NCBI GenBank assembly: GCA_963204915.1
Contig: CAUJHS010000045.1
Location: 186,001 to 250,000, forward strand
Direction of reading: 5' to 3'
DNA from: Planctomycetota bacterium
Lineage (GTDB): Bacteria; Planctomycetota; Planctomycetia; Pirellulales; Pirellulaceae
Length of the DNA stretch: 64,000 nt
In this document: positions 44,520 to 52,925 of the stretch, piece by piece
How the letters are laid out: every line of letters starts with the position of its first letter
Numbering within the stretch: position 1 is the stretch's first letter
Notes under the pieces: model-generated
What the model saw: only the letters and a program-made list of their open reading frames with translations
The model's database searches: none
Told to the model about the DNA's origin: nothing
Translations under genes and position numbers: made by a program

Positions 44520-45056
44520 ATGTCGCGAGGATTTCTGATTGCTGGATTGTTGCTGGTTTTTGCAGGCGCCGGCTTGGCGGAGGACAAGCACGAGCATCAC
44601 GCGCCGCAAACCGCCAATAACCCCCACATGGCTAAATTGACCAAGCTCGTGGGAACGTGGGTGGCGGCCGACGAAAAAGGCCAACCGACCGATCAGGTCG
44701 TGTCGATCATCAAGCTCACCGCCGGAGGCAGCGCCATTCACGAGACGCTATTTCCCGGGCAAGAGCATGAAATGGTGTCGATCTACACCGTCGATGGTCA
44801 AGACCTCGTCATGACGCACTACTGCATGCTGGGCAACCAACCCCGCATGAAGGCCGATCCGAAGTCGGCGGCGAATCAGATTCGCTTCGTGTTCACAGGC
44901 GGCTCGAACCTCGACCCCAAGAAGGATCAGCACATGCACGGCGCCACGCTCACGATCGTCGACAATGATCACATCGAAGTGGTGGGCGAAGGCTGGAAAG
45001 ACGGCAAGCCCATGGACGAAATGTGCGGCCAATTAAAGCTCATCCGCAAGAAGTAA
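44520..45056 (+). CDS. Secreted DUF1579-like protein
   Basis: 178 residues, ATG at 44520 after AGGGG. Signal peptide MSRGFLIAGLLLVFAGAGLA, then a His-rich stretch (EDKHEHHAPQ). The core LTKLVGTWVAADEKGQP, GGSAIHETLFPGQEHEMVS and MTHYCMLGNQPRMKA fits the lipocalin-like DUF1579/TIGR03067 group frequent in planctomycetes. Role unknown. It is convergent with the TIR gene, with only 67 bases between stops. Confidence 0.72.
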   Translation: MSRGFLIAGLLLVFAGAGLAEDKHEHHAPQTANNPHMAKLTKLVGTWVAADEKGQPTDQVVSIIKLTAGGSAIHETLFPGQEHEMVSIYTVDGQDLVMTHYCMLGNQPRMKADPKSAANQIRFVFTGGSNLDPKKDQHMHGATLTIVDNDHIEVVGEGWKDGKPMDEMCGQLKLIRKK

Positions 45057-45123
45057 CCCACCACCGCCATCGCACCCAAACTTTGTACGGCATAGGGCCA
45101 AAGGCTCGCAACGGTGAGCCGCC

Positions 45124-46239
45124 CTATCGGCGCGGTTCTGGATTGTCACGGCGCTCCGCCCCGGCCGCGGGGCGGCTCACGGCTTGAAGTAGTTTTTCTA
45201 ACGCTGCTTGGTACTGTGCGGCGTTCGCGTAGTTGCGAAAGTCGATGGGGTCGTAAATCTTCAAAAAAGTCGGAATCTCGGCGTCTTGCAACATGATCAC
45301 CAGAAGTTGCAAGGCGCCGCTTTCGGTAGATAACACAATGGCGATATTTCGTTCCTGCGCGACCCATGACGAAGCGACCGAGGAAGGCGAAATGATGATG
45401 GCAAAGTGATCCGACTCCCGCAAACCTTCTTCAATCTTAGCGACAAAGTCGGAGCCTTTGATCGCCCACTTGTCGAACCACACGCGGCAACCATGTTGCT
45501 CCAGGTCGGTCGCCAGTTGTTCGACGAAAGGTTTGTCTTCGCGGGCGTGTGACAGGAAGATCCGCGGGAGTCGGTTCGCTCGTAGCAGCAGTCGGTCTAA
45601 CTCCCCGCGCGGATCAGCGGCCAGGGCGATTTGGCTCATCATGCGGAGGGTCGAGCGAATGGCCACCAGTTGATCTTGATCGACATACTGCTTCAATCGC
45701 TCCGTACATGGGGGGCATAATTCGCCTTGTTGAATGATGGGCAGCAGATCGGTCTTTTGCCGCTTGAAATCGAAGACGCACATTCTCCTTTCCTGGTGAA
45801 TCATTCCTGCGCCTACGGTGAACCGGATCGCGAGACTTAAGAGTTGATAGATTCCGTACACCGCCTCGGGAACCGCCCCGAGTATTTGAGGAATCTGAAA
45901 CCAAGTGACGGCCCCCAGTCCGGTCAAGTCGCCGTTGCCGTCTTCGTCCGCCGACGCCAAAAGGTTGCCCCACTTCGAGCCATCGAGTCGTCGTTCCACA
46001 AACGCAACCAGGTGAGGATGGTATCCTCGCAGCACCTTCCTTTGATCTTTCAGAAATTGAAACAACTCCGCCGTCTGAAAGCATTCAGCCGAACCCCCTT
46101 GAAAGGCGATGGCTTCCGGTGAATCAAGAATCGTAAACCGATACGCATCTTGGTGCGCGTTCAGAAGCAACACCGCCTCGTCAAGCGGTTTTCGCGTTCC
46201 ATGCGCGACGTTGATGATCTCAACTGGTAGCGTAGCCAT
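45124..46239 (-). CDS. TIR-domain protein with unusual N-terminal half
   Basis: 371 residues from the ATG at 46239 (AGGT upstream); a 30-codon upstream extension is rejected. Residues about 225-360 are a TIR domain: LPRIFLSHAREDKPFVEQLA, GCRVWFDKWAIKGSDFVAKI, HFAIIISPSSVASSWVAQE. Glu296 in WVAQE sits where NAD-cleaving TIRs have the catalytic Glu, so activity is plausible. The N-terminal half is not recognised. It has an alpha/beta look (LPVEIINVAHGTRKP), then Cys154 (MCVFDFKRQK) and CPPC at 175-178, which could form a metal site. TIR proteins serve in defence or signalling in bacteria. The neighbours are not defence genes, so role remains open. Confidence 0.75.
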   Translation of the reverse strand: MATLPVEIINVAHGTRKPLDEAVLLLNAHQDAYRFTILDSPEAIAFQGGSAECFQTAELFQFLKDQRKVLRGYHPHLVAFVERRLDGSKWGNLLASADEDGNGDLTGLGAVTWFQIPQILGAVPEAVYGIYQLLSLAIRFTVGAGMIHQERRMCVFDFKRQKTDLLPIIQQGELCPPCTERLKQYVDQDQLVAIRSTLRMMSQIALAADPRGELDRLLLRANRLPRIFLSHAREDKPFVEQLATDLEQHGCRVWFDKWAIKGSDFVAKIEEGLRESDHFAIIISPSSVASSWVAQERNIAIVLSTESGALQLLVIMLQDAEIPTFLKIYDPIDFRNYANAAQYQAALEKLLQAVSRPAAGAERRDNPEPRR

Positions 46240-46614
46240 GAGTACCTGGTTTGCGCATGAGCGCAGAAATTCAGACGTGGTGCGCCACAACGCCTTTGCG
46301 GCCTTGCCCCCATCGGGATGGGGCGGCATGAAGCGGCTCGGAAACGACCACGTAGCGGTAGGCGGCTCTGGCGATCACCACGCTTCCGAACCTTCTGCAT
46401 TCCTCTGCGTAAATTGTAATGTCTCCGTGAATTTCCAGCCGAAAAGATAAGATAGCGTCGGTTTCCAACGGTTGACACGAACCTGCCCCCTTTGTAAAAG
46501 GGGTAGTCGGCGCAAATTTTGCAGCCAAAACATTTGGTCAAAACTCTGGCCAAATGACTTGTGTGTTGGAGAGTCGGGAACGCCCCAAAAACTCGGATTA
46601 CGATTGCAGGCGGC
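46240..46614. other. Intergenic stretch upstream of TIR gene
   Basis: About 375 bases holding the divergent upstream regions of the TIR gene and of the doubtful gene at 46615. Open frames on both strands have no domain or ribosome site. Confidence 0.35.
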
Positions 46615-47016
46615 ATGAATCGGATTCCTAGCATTGGGCGCTGGTGCCTTATTGCCAGTTTGGTGGTAAGTATCACCACGCTGGGCGACGCCGCGCAGCT
46701 CATGGCGCGCAAGGGTGGAATGCGCACCCGGAGCAGCCAGCGGCGCACCACATTCTCTTATGTCGCCCAGCACGGCGCGTGTAGCGGGAAACGAGTTTGG
46801 GAGCACCCAACTCAAAGTCAAACGGCTCACCGTCAGGACACGCTGGATGAGTTTGAGGATTCCTCGGAAACCCAAACGCGAACCAGCCACTTCCTATTCC
46901 TGGCGGATGCAACGCCTCCCTACGACGCGGGCACCCTCAGCGCTGGCGTATTTCCCGAAGTTCATAGCCCGCGCAGCCTGACCCTTCATGCGCTTCGTGT
47001 GCGGCTTAATCTTTGA
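46615..47016 (+). CDS. Doubtful small exported protein
   Basis: 133 residues if real. The ATG at 46615 starts a plausible signal peptide (GRWCLIASLVVSITTLGDAA). The rest is Ser/Thr/Arg-rich with no motif and ends LTLHALRVRLNL. A long overlapping minus-strand frame has no signal peptide or domain. Called only because of the signal peptide; it may be noise. Confidence 0.3.
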   Translation: MNRIPSIGRWCLIASLVVSITTLGDAAQLMARKGGMRTRSSQRRTTFSYVAQHGACSGKRVWEHPTQSQTAHRQDTLDEFEDSSETQTRTSHFLFLADATPPYDAGTLSAGVFPEVHSPRSLTLHALRVRLNL

Positions 47017-47272
47017 TCGCGCCCGACGCTAACGTGGCGTCGTTTCTATAGCGCGAAATTCCACGCCGCGAGAGGGGAACGCGTGTTTTCGTTCGCCTCG
47101 ACGTTGATCCTGTTTATTTTTCCGTAGCGATGCTGCGCCTCCCACTTACGGTGTTGGGGGGTCGCTTCCTTCGTTTTGGCGGCTGCGCGTCAACTTCGGC
47201 GCGCGGTGATTTGTGTGGCGTTGCGCCACTTCATTCCTTCTGGTTTGGCTCCAACGAGCCAGGGAGTTTATC

Positions 47273-47806
47273 ATGTCAAAGTTGTTCTCGGTTGGTGTGG
47301 GTTTAGCCGTACTTTTGGCTTGGGGCGGCGAATCAGCGTTCGCCCAACGCGATGCGGCCCGCCTTGGAATTCAGAAGCCGTATTATGGTTCGTCGGGCGG
47401 CTCGCGCGGCGGTTCGAGCGGCTCGTATCGCAACTACAGCCGACCGGCGCCGTCGTTTGCACAACCGGCTCCGCGCTTCTCCACCCCCGTCTCGCCCGTG
47501 ACGCCTTCGGTCCAACCCGCTCCGTTGGCGTATAGCGCGCCGGCTTATCGCAGCTACTCGTTTGAACCGATCGCGATTCAACCAGGCGATGTGGTCACCG
47601 TGCAACGCAACAACGCGCGGCTGATGCATGGACAAACGGTCGTTGGTTCGGCGCCTGCCGGAACCACGTTCGAAGTCACGAAAGTTCGTGATGGCTGGGT
47701 TGGCGCGGTCCTTGACTTGAACGGTCGGGAAGTCAAAGGTTGGATTTGGAACGGCGACGTCCGCGCCGCCGATCTTGACCAGCCGGCGCCTCCTCCCGGT
47801 GAGTAA
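47273..47806 (+). CDS. Secreted protein with SH3-like C-terminal domain
   Basis: 177 residues, ATG at 47273 after AGGGAG. Signal peptide MSKLFSVGVGLAVLLAWGGE. The middle is low-complexity (GSSGGSRGGSSGSYRNYSRP, then Pro/Ala/Ser). The last 60 residues look like an SH3-type fold (GDVVTVQRNNARLMHGQTVV, GTTFEVTKVRDGWVGAVLD, VKGWIWNGDV). Such modules bind cell wall or other proteins in envelopes. A perfect-stem terminator follows. Confidence 0.72.
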   Translation: MSKLFSVGVGLAVLLAWGGESAFAQRDAARLGIQKPYYGSSGGSRGGSSGSYRNYSRPAPSFAQPAPRFSTPVSPVTPSVQPAPLAYSAPAYRSYSFEPIAIQPGDVVTVQRNNARLMHGQTVVGSAPAGTTFEVTKVRDGWVGAVLDLNGREVKGWIWNGDVRAADLDQPAPPPGE

Positions 47807-47831
47807 AACTTGAAAGCGGCTCCGGTTTCAC

Positions 47832-47866
47832 GACAACTGCGGCGCCCGCGTCGCAGTTGTCTTTTT
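47832..47866 (+). terminator. Rho-independent terminator
   Basis: GACAACTGCG (47832-47841) pairs perfectly with CGCAGTTGTC (47852-47861) and is followed by T5. It lies 25 bases after the stop of the SH3-like gene, between convergent genes. Confidence 0.85.
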
Positions 47867-47883
47867 GTTTCCACCCAGTAAGG

Positions 47884-48786
47884 TTACTCCGGCGCGGTTT
47901 GGCTCAACGAAGCCGGAGTCGCCGCCGTAGCGGAGGTCGAAGCCGCCAGCGCCTGAGTGCGCCAGAGCTGGTCAAGTTGGGCCAAGTTGTCGATGCCGTA
48001 CACCTGCTGCAACGCGCGATCGTATCCTTCGCGCAGGGCCGCATTCGCAAACAGCACCACGCGATCGGGCGTTCCCTGCCGCACCAGAAAATCGACCAGC
48101 GAAAGGCTTTGCCCGTAGAAGGTTGCGTATTGATCGTAAGTCGCGCACCGGTCGATCGTCAACAAATCGGCCAAGGCAAAGGTCGAGCCGGCGTTCAACG
48201 CCTGATGAAAGTCGCGTTCGTGCAACCGTTGCTTTTCGGCGGAGTCGGCCCGCGTTGCGATCCCTTCGTCCAGCCATTTCGGCGGTTGGCGGCCTTGAAA
48301 GCAGTCGGCCACCACAACATGCGTCAACTCATGCGCCAACGCCGAGGTCTTTCCCGCGGTCACCGGCGCCAGGTCAATCCGCCGAAGCGCCACCTGAGCG
48401 CCACGAAACTGGATCAGGCTGCTGCCCGAAGTTTGCGCGGCGCCACGTCCTACCGCTTGAGCGTAACTTGCGCTATTGGCATGCAAGACCACCTCGCACC
48501 GAGGACGCCACGGCGCCGGGGGAACTTTTCCCGCCCAAGTGGTTTGCAGTTCGCCCCGTAACTGCTCGCAGGTTTCGAGCAACTTGCTTGCCGATTGCCC
48601 CGGCTGCTGAGAACGAACAACAAAGTTATCGGAATACGCCACACCGGCGGAACCGCTCGGCATGACCGCACGCGGTTTTGTGAGGCGCGAACTCTGGGGC
48701 AAGCTGCGGCGGTCGTCTCCTTGGGCGACGGTCGCGACCAGAAGGTCGGCCGTGGCGAATAAAAGAAACAGCAGGCTGACGCGCAT
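47884..48786 (-). CDS. Secreted gluzincin-type metallopeptidase (peptidase MA-like)
   Basis: 300 residues, ATG at 48786. Signal peptide MRVSLLFLLFATADLLVATV. Zinc motif HELTH at 152-156, with the third ligand Glu174 in KWLDEGIATRAD, is the HExxH plus DEG pattern of peptidase MA-like proteins. The following helical region (TFYGQSLSLVDFLVRQ) is also typical. It would act in the periplasm or at the surface on unknown substrates. The full zinc site is intact. Confidence 0.82.
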   Translation of the reverse strand: MRVSLLFLLFATADLLVATVAQGDDRRSLPQSSRLTKPRAVMPSGSAGVAYSDNFVVRSQQPGQSASKLLETCEQLRGELQTTWAGKVPPAPWRPRCEVVLHANSASYAQAVGRGAAQTSGSSLIQFRGAQVALRRIDLAPVTAGKTSALAHELTHVVVADCFQGRQPPKWLDEGIATRADSAEKQRLHERDFHQALNAGSTFALADLLTIDRCATYDQYATFYGQSLSLVDFLVRQGTPDRVVLFANAALREGYDRALQQVYGIDNLAQLDQLWRTQALAASTSATAATPASLSQTAPE

Positions 48787-49130
48787 GACGCTTATCCGAG
48801 GCTCGCGGGAACGCCGTCGCCCGACTTCCAGGGTTCAGCGCTGTCGCCCACCTAAAACAAACGCTGTGCCGTACCCGGGCGCGTATCACGATCCGCCTCT
48901 GCCGCATCCCATAAACCCTTACTCTGCAACACGTTACAACGCGAAGTATTTTCAAGAATTGCGTCCAAAACAGAACGCGACGCCAGATTATCAAGCAGTA
49001 ATTGCTGCGCAAACAGGCACCTACTAAGACGTACTTGCGATCTCCGAGGCATCAAGTCCTGACGAAATCGCCCTTCCAACGGACGTGATGACGAGCCGCT
49101 TGAACCATCAGGAAACGCAAGCCGCGTCAC
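48787..49130. other. Intergenic stretch
   Basis: About 344 bases with no supported gene. A plus-strand frame ending at 49027 (NPYSATRYNAKYFQELRPKQ near its end) has no start site or domain and crosses the promoter region of the peptidase gene. Confidence 0.35.
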
Positions 49131-49886
49131 TCACGCGGTTCTGCGGCGCGCGGAGAGCCGCTGGAAGGTGTGCCAGGCGTAGCCTTCGGCAAGTTGTTCC
49201 GAAGCGGCGAATTCAAGATGCACGATACGCCGCCGACGTTGTGTATGATCGGCCGACTTGTGCGAACAGTGGCTCAGCAGCGGACGCATGAGCAGCACGT
49301 CGCCCGCTTGCACCAGCACCGACTGCACACGCACGGGACTCGCCTCGGTCGCAACGTGCTTGCCGTCGTGGTGCGAACCAGGAATCACGAGGAGCGGGCC
49401 GTTTTCCTCAGTCACGTCATCCAGGTGCACGCGCACGGTGAGCATGCGCCGCAGGATGTTTTCGGGCGCCTCGACGTGCGGCACGCCGGCCTTGAGCGTA
49501 GGTTTGGAAAAGTGCGCGGTGGTCGGCTGATGCTCACGCACGGCGATGGTCAAATCTTTATGCCAGGGGAGCGCCCAACTTTGGCCCGGCGGCTTGTCGA
49601 AGTACAACACTCGAACCAGTCCGCAGTCAGGCCCCAGCGTTTCGGCTAAAGCTTGCTGGATGGGTTCGGCAAGCGCCAGTTCAATGACCTGGGGCCACAA
49701 CGCCAGCACATTGCGGGAAGCCACGACCGCGTCCTCACGCCGCCGCAGGGGGCCTGCCTCAGCGCTGGCGCGGTTCAACGCGGCCTCCACCTCGGTGCAG
49801 ATTGCGCGAATTTCACGGACATCGAACACAGCGGCGAGAACGGCAAATCCCTGTTGTTCAAGCTCCGTTTTCCAATGACCCTGCAT
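49131..49886 (-). CDS. Phytanoyl-CoA dioxygenase (PhyH) family enzyme
   Basis: 251 residues from the ATG at 49886, which has AGGGAGG 9 bases upstream; the 61-codon upstream extension is rejected. Non-haem Fe(II)/2-oxoglutarate fold. The metal site H-x-D is in LPWHKDLTIAV and the distal His in LLMRPLLSHCSHKS. 2-oxoglutarate is likely held by Arg in RRIVHLEF. Also PGSHHDGKHVA and GPLLVIPGSHH are typical. It hydroxylates a small molecule or lipid; the substrate is not deducible. It is followed by intergenic DNA and preceded by a lipocalin-like small protein gene. Confidence 0.88.
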   Translation of the reverse strand: MQGHWKTELEQQGFAVLAAVFDVREIRAICTEVEAALNRASAEAGPLRRREDAVVASRNVLALWPQVIELALAEPIQQALAETLGPDCGLVRVLYFDKPPGQSWALPWHKDLTIAVREHQPTTAHFSKPTLKAGVPHVEAPENILRRMLTVRVHLDDVTEENGPLLVIPGSHHDGKHVATEASPVRVQSVLVQAGDVLLMRPLLSHCSHKSADHTQRRRRIVHLEFAASEQLAEGYAWHTFQRLSARRRTA

Positions 49887-49926
49887 GGCGTTTGCCTCCC
49901 TGGGGAAACGCGAAGGATTGTTTGAA

Positions 49927-50343
49927 CTATCCCGGTTGAGCCGCAGCATTACGTCCGCCGTTCTCCTTCTCGCTCGTCGGCGCCGCTGTCGCGATGCGAC
50001 GGTAGGTGTACACGATCCGGCCGTCGGAAACCGTTCCGTCGAACGAGTCCGGTCGCTGGGAGCCGCCAAAGCCGACGATCAAGTCGTCACCCTCGCAACG
50101 ATAAATTCCGTGCGTGACCAACTCGGTTCCCTTCCAGGCGTAGGTCATGTCGATGCAGTTCCCACCTTCGGCCGGCAGTAATTGACACTCGCCGATCACG
50201 CCTCCTTCACGGCTTTGCACAAGCAACCGAGAACCCTCAATACGGTACACCACGACCGGGTCGCACAGCGCGGTCACATCCTGGCCGCCTTGAATCGCCG
50301 TCACCAGGCGCCAAGCCCCCACCAGCGCCGCTGCGTCGTTCAT
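49927..50343 (-). CDS. TIGR03067-like small protein
   Basis: 138 residues from the ATG at 50343 (MNDAAALVGAWRLVTAIQGG); an upstream extension is rejected. The pattern LVGAWRLV, CDPVVVYRIEGSRLLVQS, IDMTYAWKGTELVTHGIYRC and DGRIVYTYRRI fits the lipocalin-like TIGR03067 proteins common in planctomycetes. No signal peptide. Function unknown. It lies 40 bases upstream of the PhyH gene. Confidence 0.68.
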   Translation of the reverse strand: MNDAAALVGAWRLVTAIQGGQDVTALCDPVVVYRIEGSRLLVQSREGGVIGECQLLPAEGGNCIDMTYAWKGTELVTHGIYRCEGDDLIVGFGGSQRPDSFDGTVSDGRIVYTYRRIATAAPTSEKENGGRNAAAQPG

Positions 50344-50460
50344 TGCAACGTCCCATGAATGCGAACAAACTTCCATTCGCGCCAAACTGTTGGCAAGCGC
50401 ATTATACCCGGCGTTCTCGCGAACCGACTTAGGTTCGACACTGGCCCTATCCATGCCTCG

Positions 50461-50922
50461 TTAGTGTTCGCCGCCCTTGGGCTTTCGCTTGATGCGTTGG
50501 ACCGAGCCGGGCCGAGCAACAACCCGACCACGGATGCCCGCGTTCTTCAACTCGGCGAGACGTTGCTTCGCATCGGCCTTGGCGGCTTCCATGGCGCCGA
50601 ACAAATCGGCGCCGACGAGGGAGTCGTATTCGCTACACAGATCGAAGAAGGCGTCGTTCAGCGTGGCGGCTTGGACGAGTTCATCGTGAACGGCGGCGAG
50701 GAGCACGCACGCATACGTTCGGCACTCTGCGATTCGTTCAGGAGTCACGGCCTCGTCGAACGCCGCTTCCGGACGATGCGTCAGCAAGGCGTAGACTCGC
50801 AACAGCGGGCCGAGCGCCTCATCCTGCCAAACATCGTCCCGGTAACTGTCGAGTTCGCGAAGCTGCGCCGCCAAGGATTCGGCTTTGCGACTGACCGCGG
50901 TATAGTCGAATGGTGAAGCCAT
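50461..50922 (-). CDS. Protein of unknown function
   Basis: 153 residues from the ATG at 50922 (MASPFDYTAVSRKAESLAAQ). All-helical, charged sequence (LDSYRDDVWQDEALGPLLRV, DAKQRLAELKNAGIRGRV) with a basic C-terminal tail (RIKRKPKGGEH). No domain recognised. Soluble. The downstream gene on the same strand follows after 117 bases. Confidence 0.6.
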   Translation of the reverse strand: MASPFDYTAVSRKAESLAAQLRELDSYRDDVWQDEALGPLLRVYALLTHRPEAAFDEAVTPERIAECRTYACVLLAAVHDELVQAATLNDAFFDLCSEYDSLVGADLFGAMEAAKADAKQRLAELKNAGIRGRVVARPGSVQRIKRKPKGGEH

Positions 50923-51057
50923 GTTGGTGCAAGGAAAAAGTTGCGTCACACAGAAAACTCCGACACCGAAACGCCGCGCCCACAATCATTAGGGTATGTC
51001 AGTGGCGAGATCGATCCATTCCCCTTTCTGAGAAAAGCAGAACGCAGTGAGGTCGCC

Positions 51058-51309
51058 CTACTCGGCGGAGGTTTCGAGGAAAAAAACGAACGCTCCCGTT
51101 GGTAAGTCCTTGCCCAGGAGTGGATTTACGCGGGGAACCAACTCAGGGGGAATTGGATAGACGTACACTAAAGGCAGGCGCGTATCTAACCCCAACAGGT
51201 GAGCGATGGCGAGAAACTGAGGCTCCGTAATCGGAACACAATCCACTAGTTCGTCGGGGCCTTCCGCAGGAAAGATCGTAATCTCTCGGCAAATCATCGG
51301 TTGTTTCAT
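51058..51309 (-). CDS. Small protein of unknown function, possibly DUF7683-like
   Basis: 83 residues from the ATG at 51309. ICREITIFPAEGPDELVDCV, LLGLDTRLPLVYVYPIP and AFVFFLETSAE give a compact alpha/beta layout that resembles DUF7683 from memory, at low certainty. Its first codons lie on the opposite strand of the methylase remnant at 51303-51370. The 5' end may therefore have been rebuilt by the rearrangement there. Confidence 0.45.
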   Translation of the reverse strand: MKQPMICREITIFPAEGPDELVDCVPITEPQFLAIAHLLGLDTRLPLVYVYPIPPELVPRVNPLLGKDLPTGAFVFFLETSAE

Positions 51310-51370
51310 CTTGTCGTCACGTCTCCGCCGTATTGGACTCACAAAGAGTATCGCGATACGGCGGGCCAAC
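51303..51370 (+). pseudogene. Fragment of a second DNA methyltransferase gene
   Basis: The 68 bases match 52150-52217 of the intact methyltransferase at about 54/68 positions without gaps. The fragment translates as HLVVTSPPYWTHKEYRDTAG, against HLVVTSPPYWTLKEYRDTPG in the intact gene. No further methylase sequence is seen on either side, so it is a decayed copy of the catalytic-motif region. Confidence 0.75.
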
Positions 51371-51428
51371 CCGTTGGGCGGACAGGACAGATCGAAATGA
51401 TCAACCCTCAAAGGGTTTTCTCGCACAG

Positions 51429-51622
51429 CCCAGGGTCGCGCAGCGCACTCTGGGTTCGTTCGCAAACCGGCTGCCATGGGTCTCGAACCCTCCAAGGATT
51501 CCACAACGATATCGGCAAAGCGGTTGTACATCCCCTTCAGGGTTGATGGAATGGATTGCCGGTTCCCAACCCAGGGTGCGCTACGCGACTTGGGCTGTGC
51601 TGTACATCACCTTCAGCGTTGA
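51429..51622. repeat. Two diverged copies of a palindromic repeat unit
   Basis: Each copy has a hairpin starting CCCAGGGT (51429-51454 and 51570-51594; arms close with CTCTGGG and CTTGGG). Each hairpin is followed at a different distance by a 22-bp motif TGTACATC.CCTTCAG.GTTGA (51525-51546 and 51601-51622, two mismatches). From memory, similar CCCAGGGT...CCTGGG elements are scattered in planctomycete genomes. They look like non-coding mobile or REP-type elements. Confidence 0.6.
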
Positions 51623-51710
51623 AACAGTAATCGGTTATCCTTACGTTGATTCGCGTCACAAGCCAAAGACTCCGCTGCCAGCCACGCTACCGCACAGGGA
51701 CAAGCTACGC

Positions 51711-51770
51711 GGTTATGATGATTCACACGGTTAGGAATCCTCTGGTTCGCGAAGATTCAACGGTTCAGTG
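51711..51770. repeat. Left copy of a 60-bp direct repeat flanking the RM genes
   Basis: It matches 53674-53733 at 56 of 60 positions, in the same orientation. On the minus strand it encodes TEPLNLREPEDS and a stop, the same C-terminus as the intact gene at 53694-54185 (TEPLNIREPEDS). It is thus the 3' tip of a lost paralogue or duplicate. Confidence 0.85.
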
Positions 51771-51893
51771 CGAATCACGGCATCCAGTTGATTTCGTTCC
51801 AGTCTCCTGCATGACGGCGCTTATTGAAAGTTGCGTCGCCGGTCCATAGGTTGGAGCATACGAGTGCTCCGAGCCAGGGGTTCATTTCATGAT

Positions 51894-51903
51894 GTGATAT
51901 CAC
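51894..51903. promoter_or_regulatory. Palindromic candidate operator upstream of the methyltransferase
   Basis: GTGATATCAC is a perfect 10-bp palindrome 44 bases before the likely ATG of the methyltransferase. Restriction-modification genes are often controlled through such sites, but no controller gene is seen. Confidence 0.3.
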
Positions 51904-51947
51904 TATGATTGACCGTTTGCTGTGTATCATTGCAAGTTCGTCGATTA

Positions 51948-52925
51948 ATGCTAACGCGAAAACCTGTTCCACGCCTCGAAGACTTCGTACCATCCGGCTT
52001 GCCGTCGCTTGATAACGCGCAAACTGCCCTCCCGGCGATTGCGAAGAACCGAGCATTCGTTTCCGCAATTGAAGAAGCGGTACGCCGAGTGCCGACAACA
52101 CACGATCTGTTTGTGATCGACTCGCGCACAATGCAACTCGAGCCGGAATCGGTTCATCTCGTTGTCACGTCGCCCCCTTATTGGACGCTTAAAGAATACC
52201 GCGATACGCCTGGCCAGCTCGGGCACGTTTCCAATTACGAGGAGTTTTTAGCGGAGTTAGATCGAGTGTGGCGTCTTTGTTTCCATGCGCTGACGCCCGG
52301 AGGAAGGTTGATTTGCGTTGTTGGAGACGTTTGTCTCTCACGTCGAAAGAATAGCGGTCGCCACACCGTCATCCCACTTCACGCATCGATTCAGGAGCAT
52401 TGCCGAGGCATCGGCTATGACAATCTTGCGCCGATTATTTGGCACAAGATCTCTAACGCGGCCTTTGAGGCGCAGGGGAATGGTTCCTCGTTCCTTGGCA
52501 AGCCCTACGAGCCAAACGCCGTGATCAAGAACGACATTGAATTTATCCTGATGGAGCGAAAACCTGGTGGTTACCGAAATCCATCTTTGGCGACACGCGT
52601 TCTCAGCGTCATCGGAGATGTTAACCATAAAACCTGGTTTAATCAAATCTGGACCGGCATAACCGGCGCATCAACGCGGAGCCATCCTGCGCCGTACCCG
52701 CTAGAAATCGCAGAACGCCTCATACGAATGTTCAGCTTCGTCGGGGACACGGTCTTAGATCCCTTTCTTGGAACGGGAACTACAACGGTGGCGGCAATGC
52801 GCTCAGGAAGGAATTCGATTGGTTACGACGTGGATCGCGTGTACATGGGGCACGCGCGTAAGCGAATCATGAATTCCATGGATATTTTTATGTCGGCCAC
52901 GGTAAACATGCATGAACAACCTTGA
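51948..52925 (+). CDS. Type II DNA methyltransferase, SPPY (beta) class
   Basis: 325 residues from the ATG at 51948; no good ribosome site is seen and a TTG at 51909 is an alternative. Motif IV is TSPPYW at about 74-79. Motif I (S-adenosylmethionine site) is near the C-terminus in VLDPFLGTGTTTVAAMRSGR, so the order IV...I marks the beta class. SPPY-type enzymes methylate N4 of cytosine or sometimes N6 of adenine. The central WHKISNAAFEAQGNGSSFLG region would read the target. The gene overlaps the endonuclease gene by 14 bases, a typical RM pair. Confidence 0.9.
   Translation: MLTRKPVPRLEDFVPSGLPSLDNAQTALPAIAKNRAFVSAIEEAVRRVPTTHDLFVIDSRTMQLEPESVHLVVTSPPYWTLKEYRDTPGQLGHVSNYEEFLAELDRVWRLCFHALTPGGRLICVVGDVCLSRRKNSGRHTVIPLHASIQEHCRGIGYDNLAPIIWHKISNAAFEAQGNGSSFLGKPYEPNAVIKNDIEFILMERKPGGYRNPSLATRVLSVIGDVNHKTWFNQIWTGITGASTRSHPAPYPLEIAERLIRMFSFVGDTVLDPFLGTGTTTVAAMRSGRNSIGYDVDRVYMGHARKRIMNSMDIFMSATVNMHEQP

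Noticed and set aside
45124-46239. TIR gene as part of a Thoeris, Pycsar or CBASS defence system
   Set aside because: No ThsA, cyclase or other partner lies nearby; adjacent genes are a DUF1579-like secreted protein and intergenic DNA.
46161-46890. Overlapping minus-strand frames upstream of the TIR gene
   Set aside because: No signal peptide, domain or ribosome site; composition is arginine-rich as expected from GC-rich non-coding DNA.
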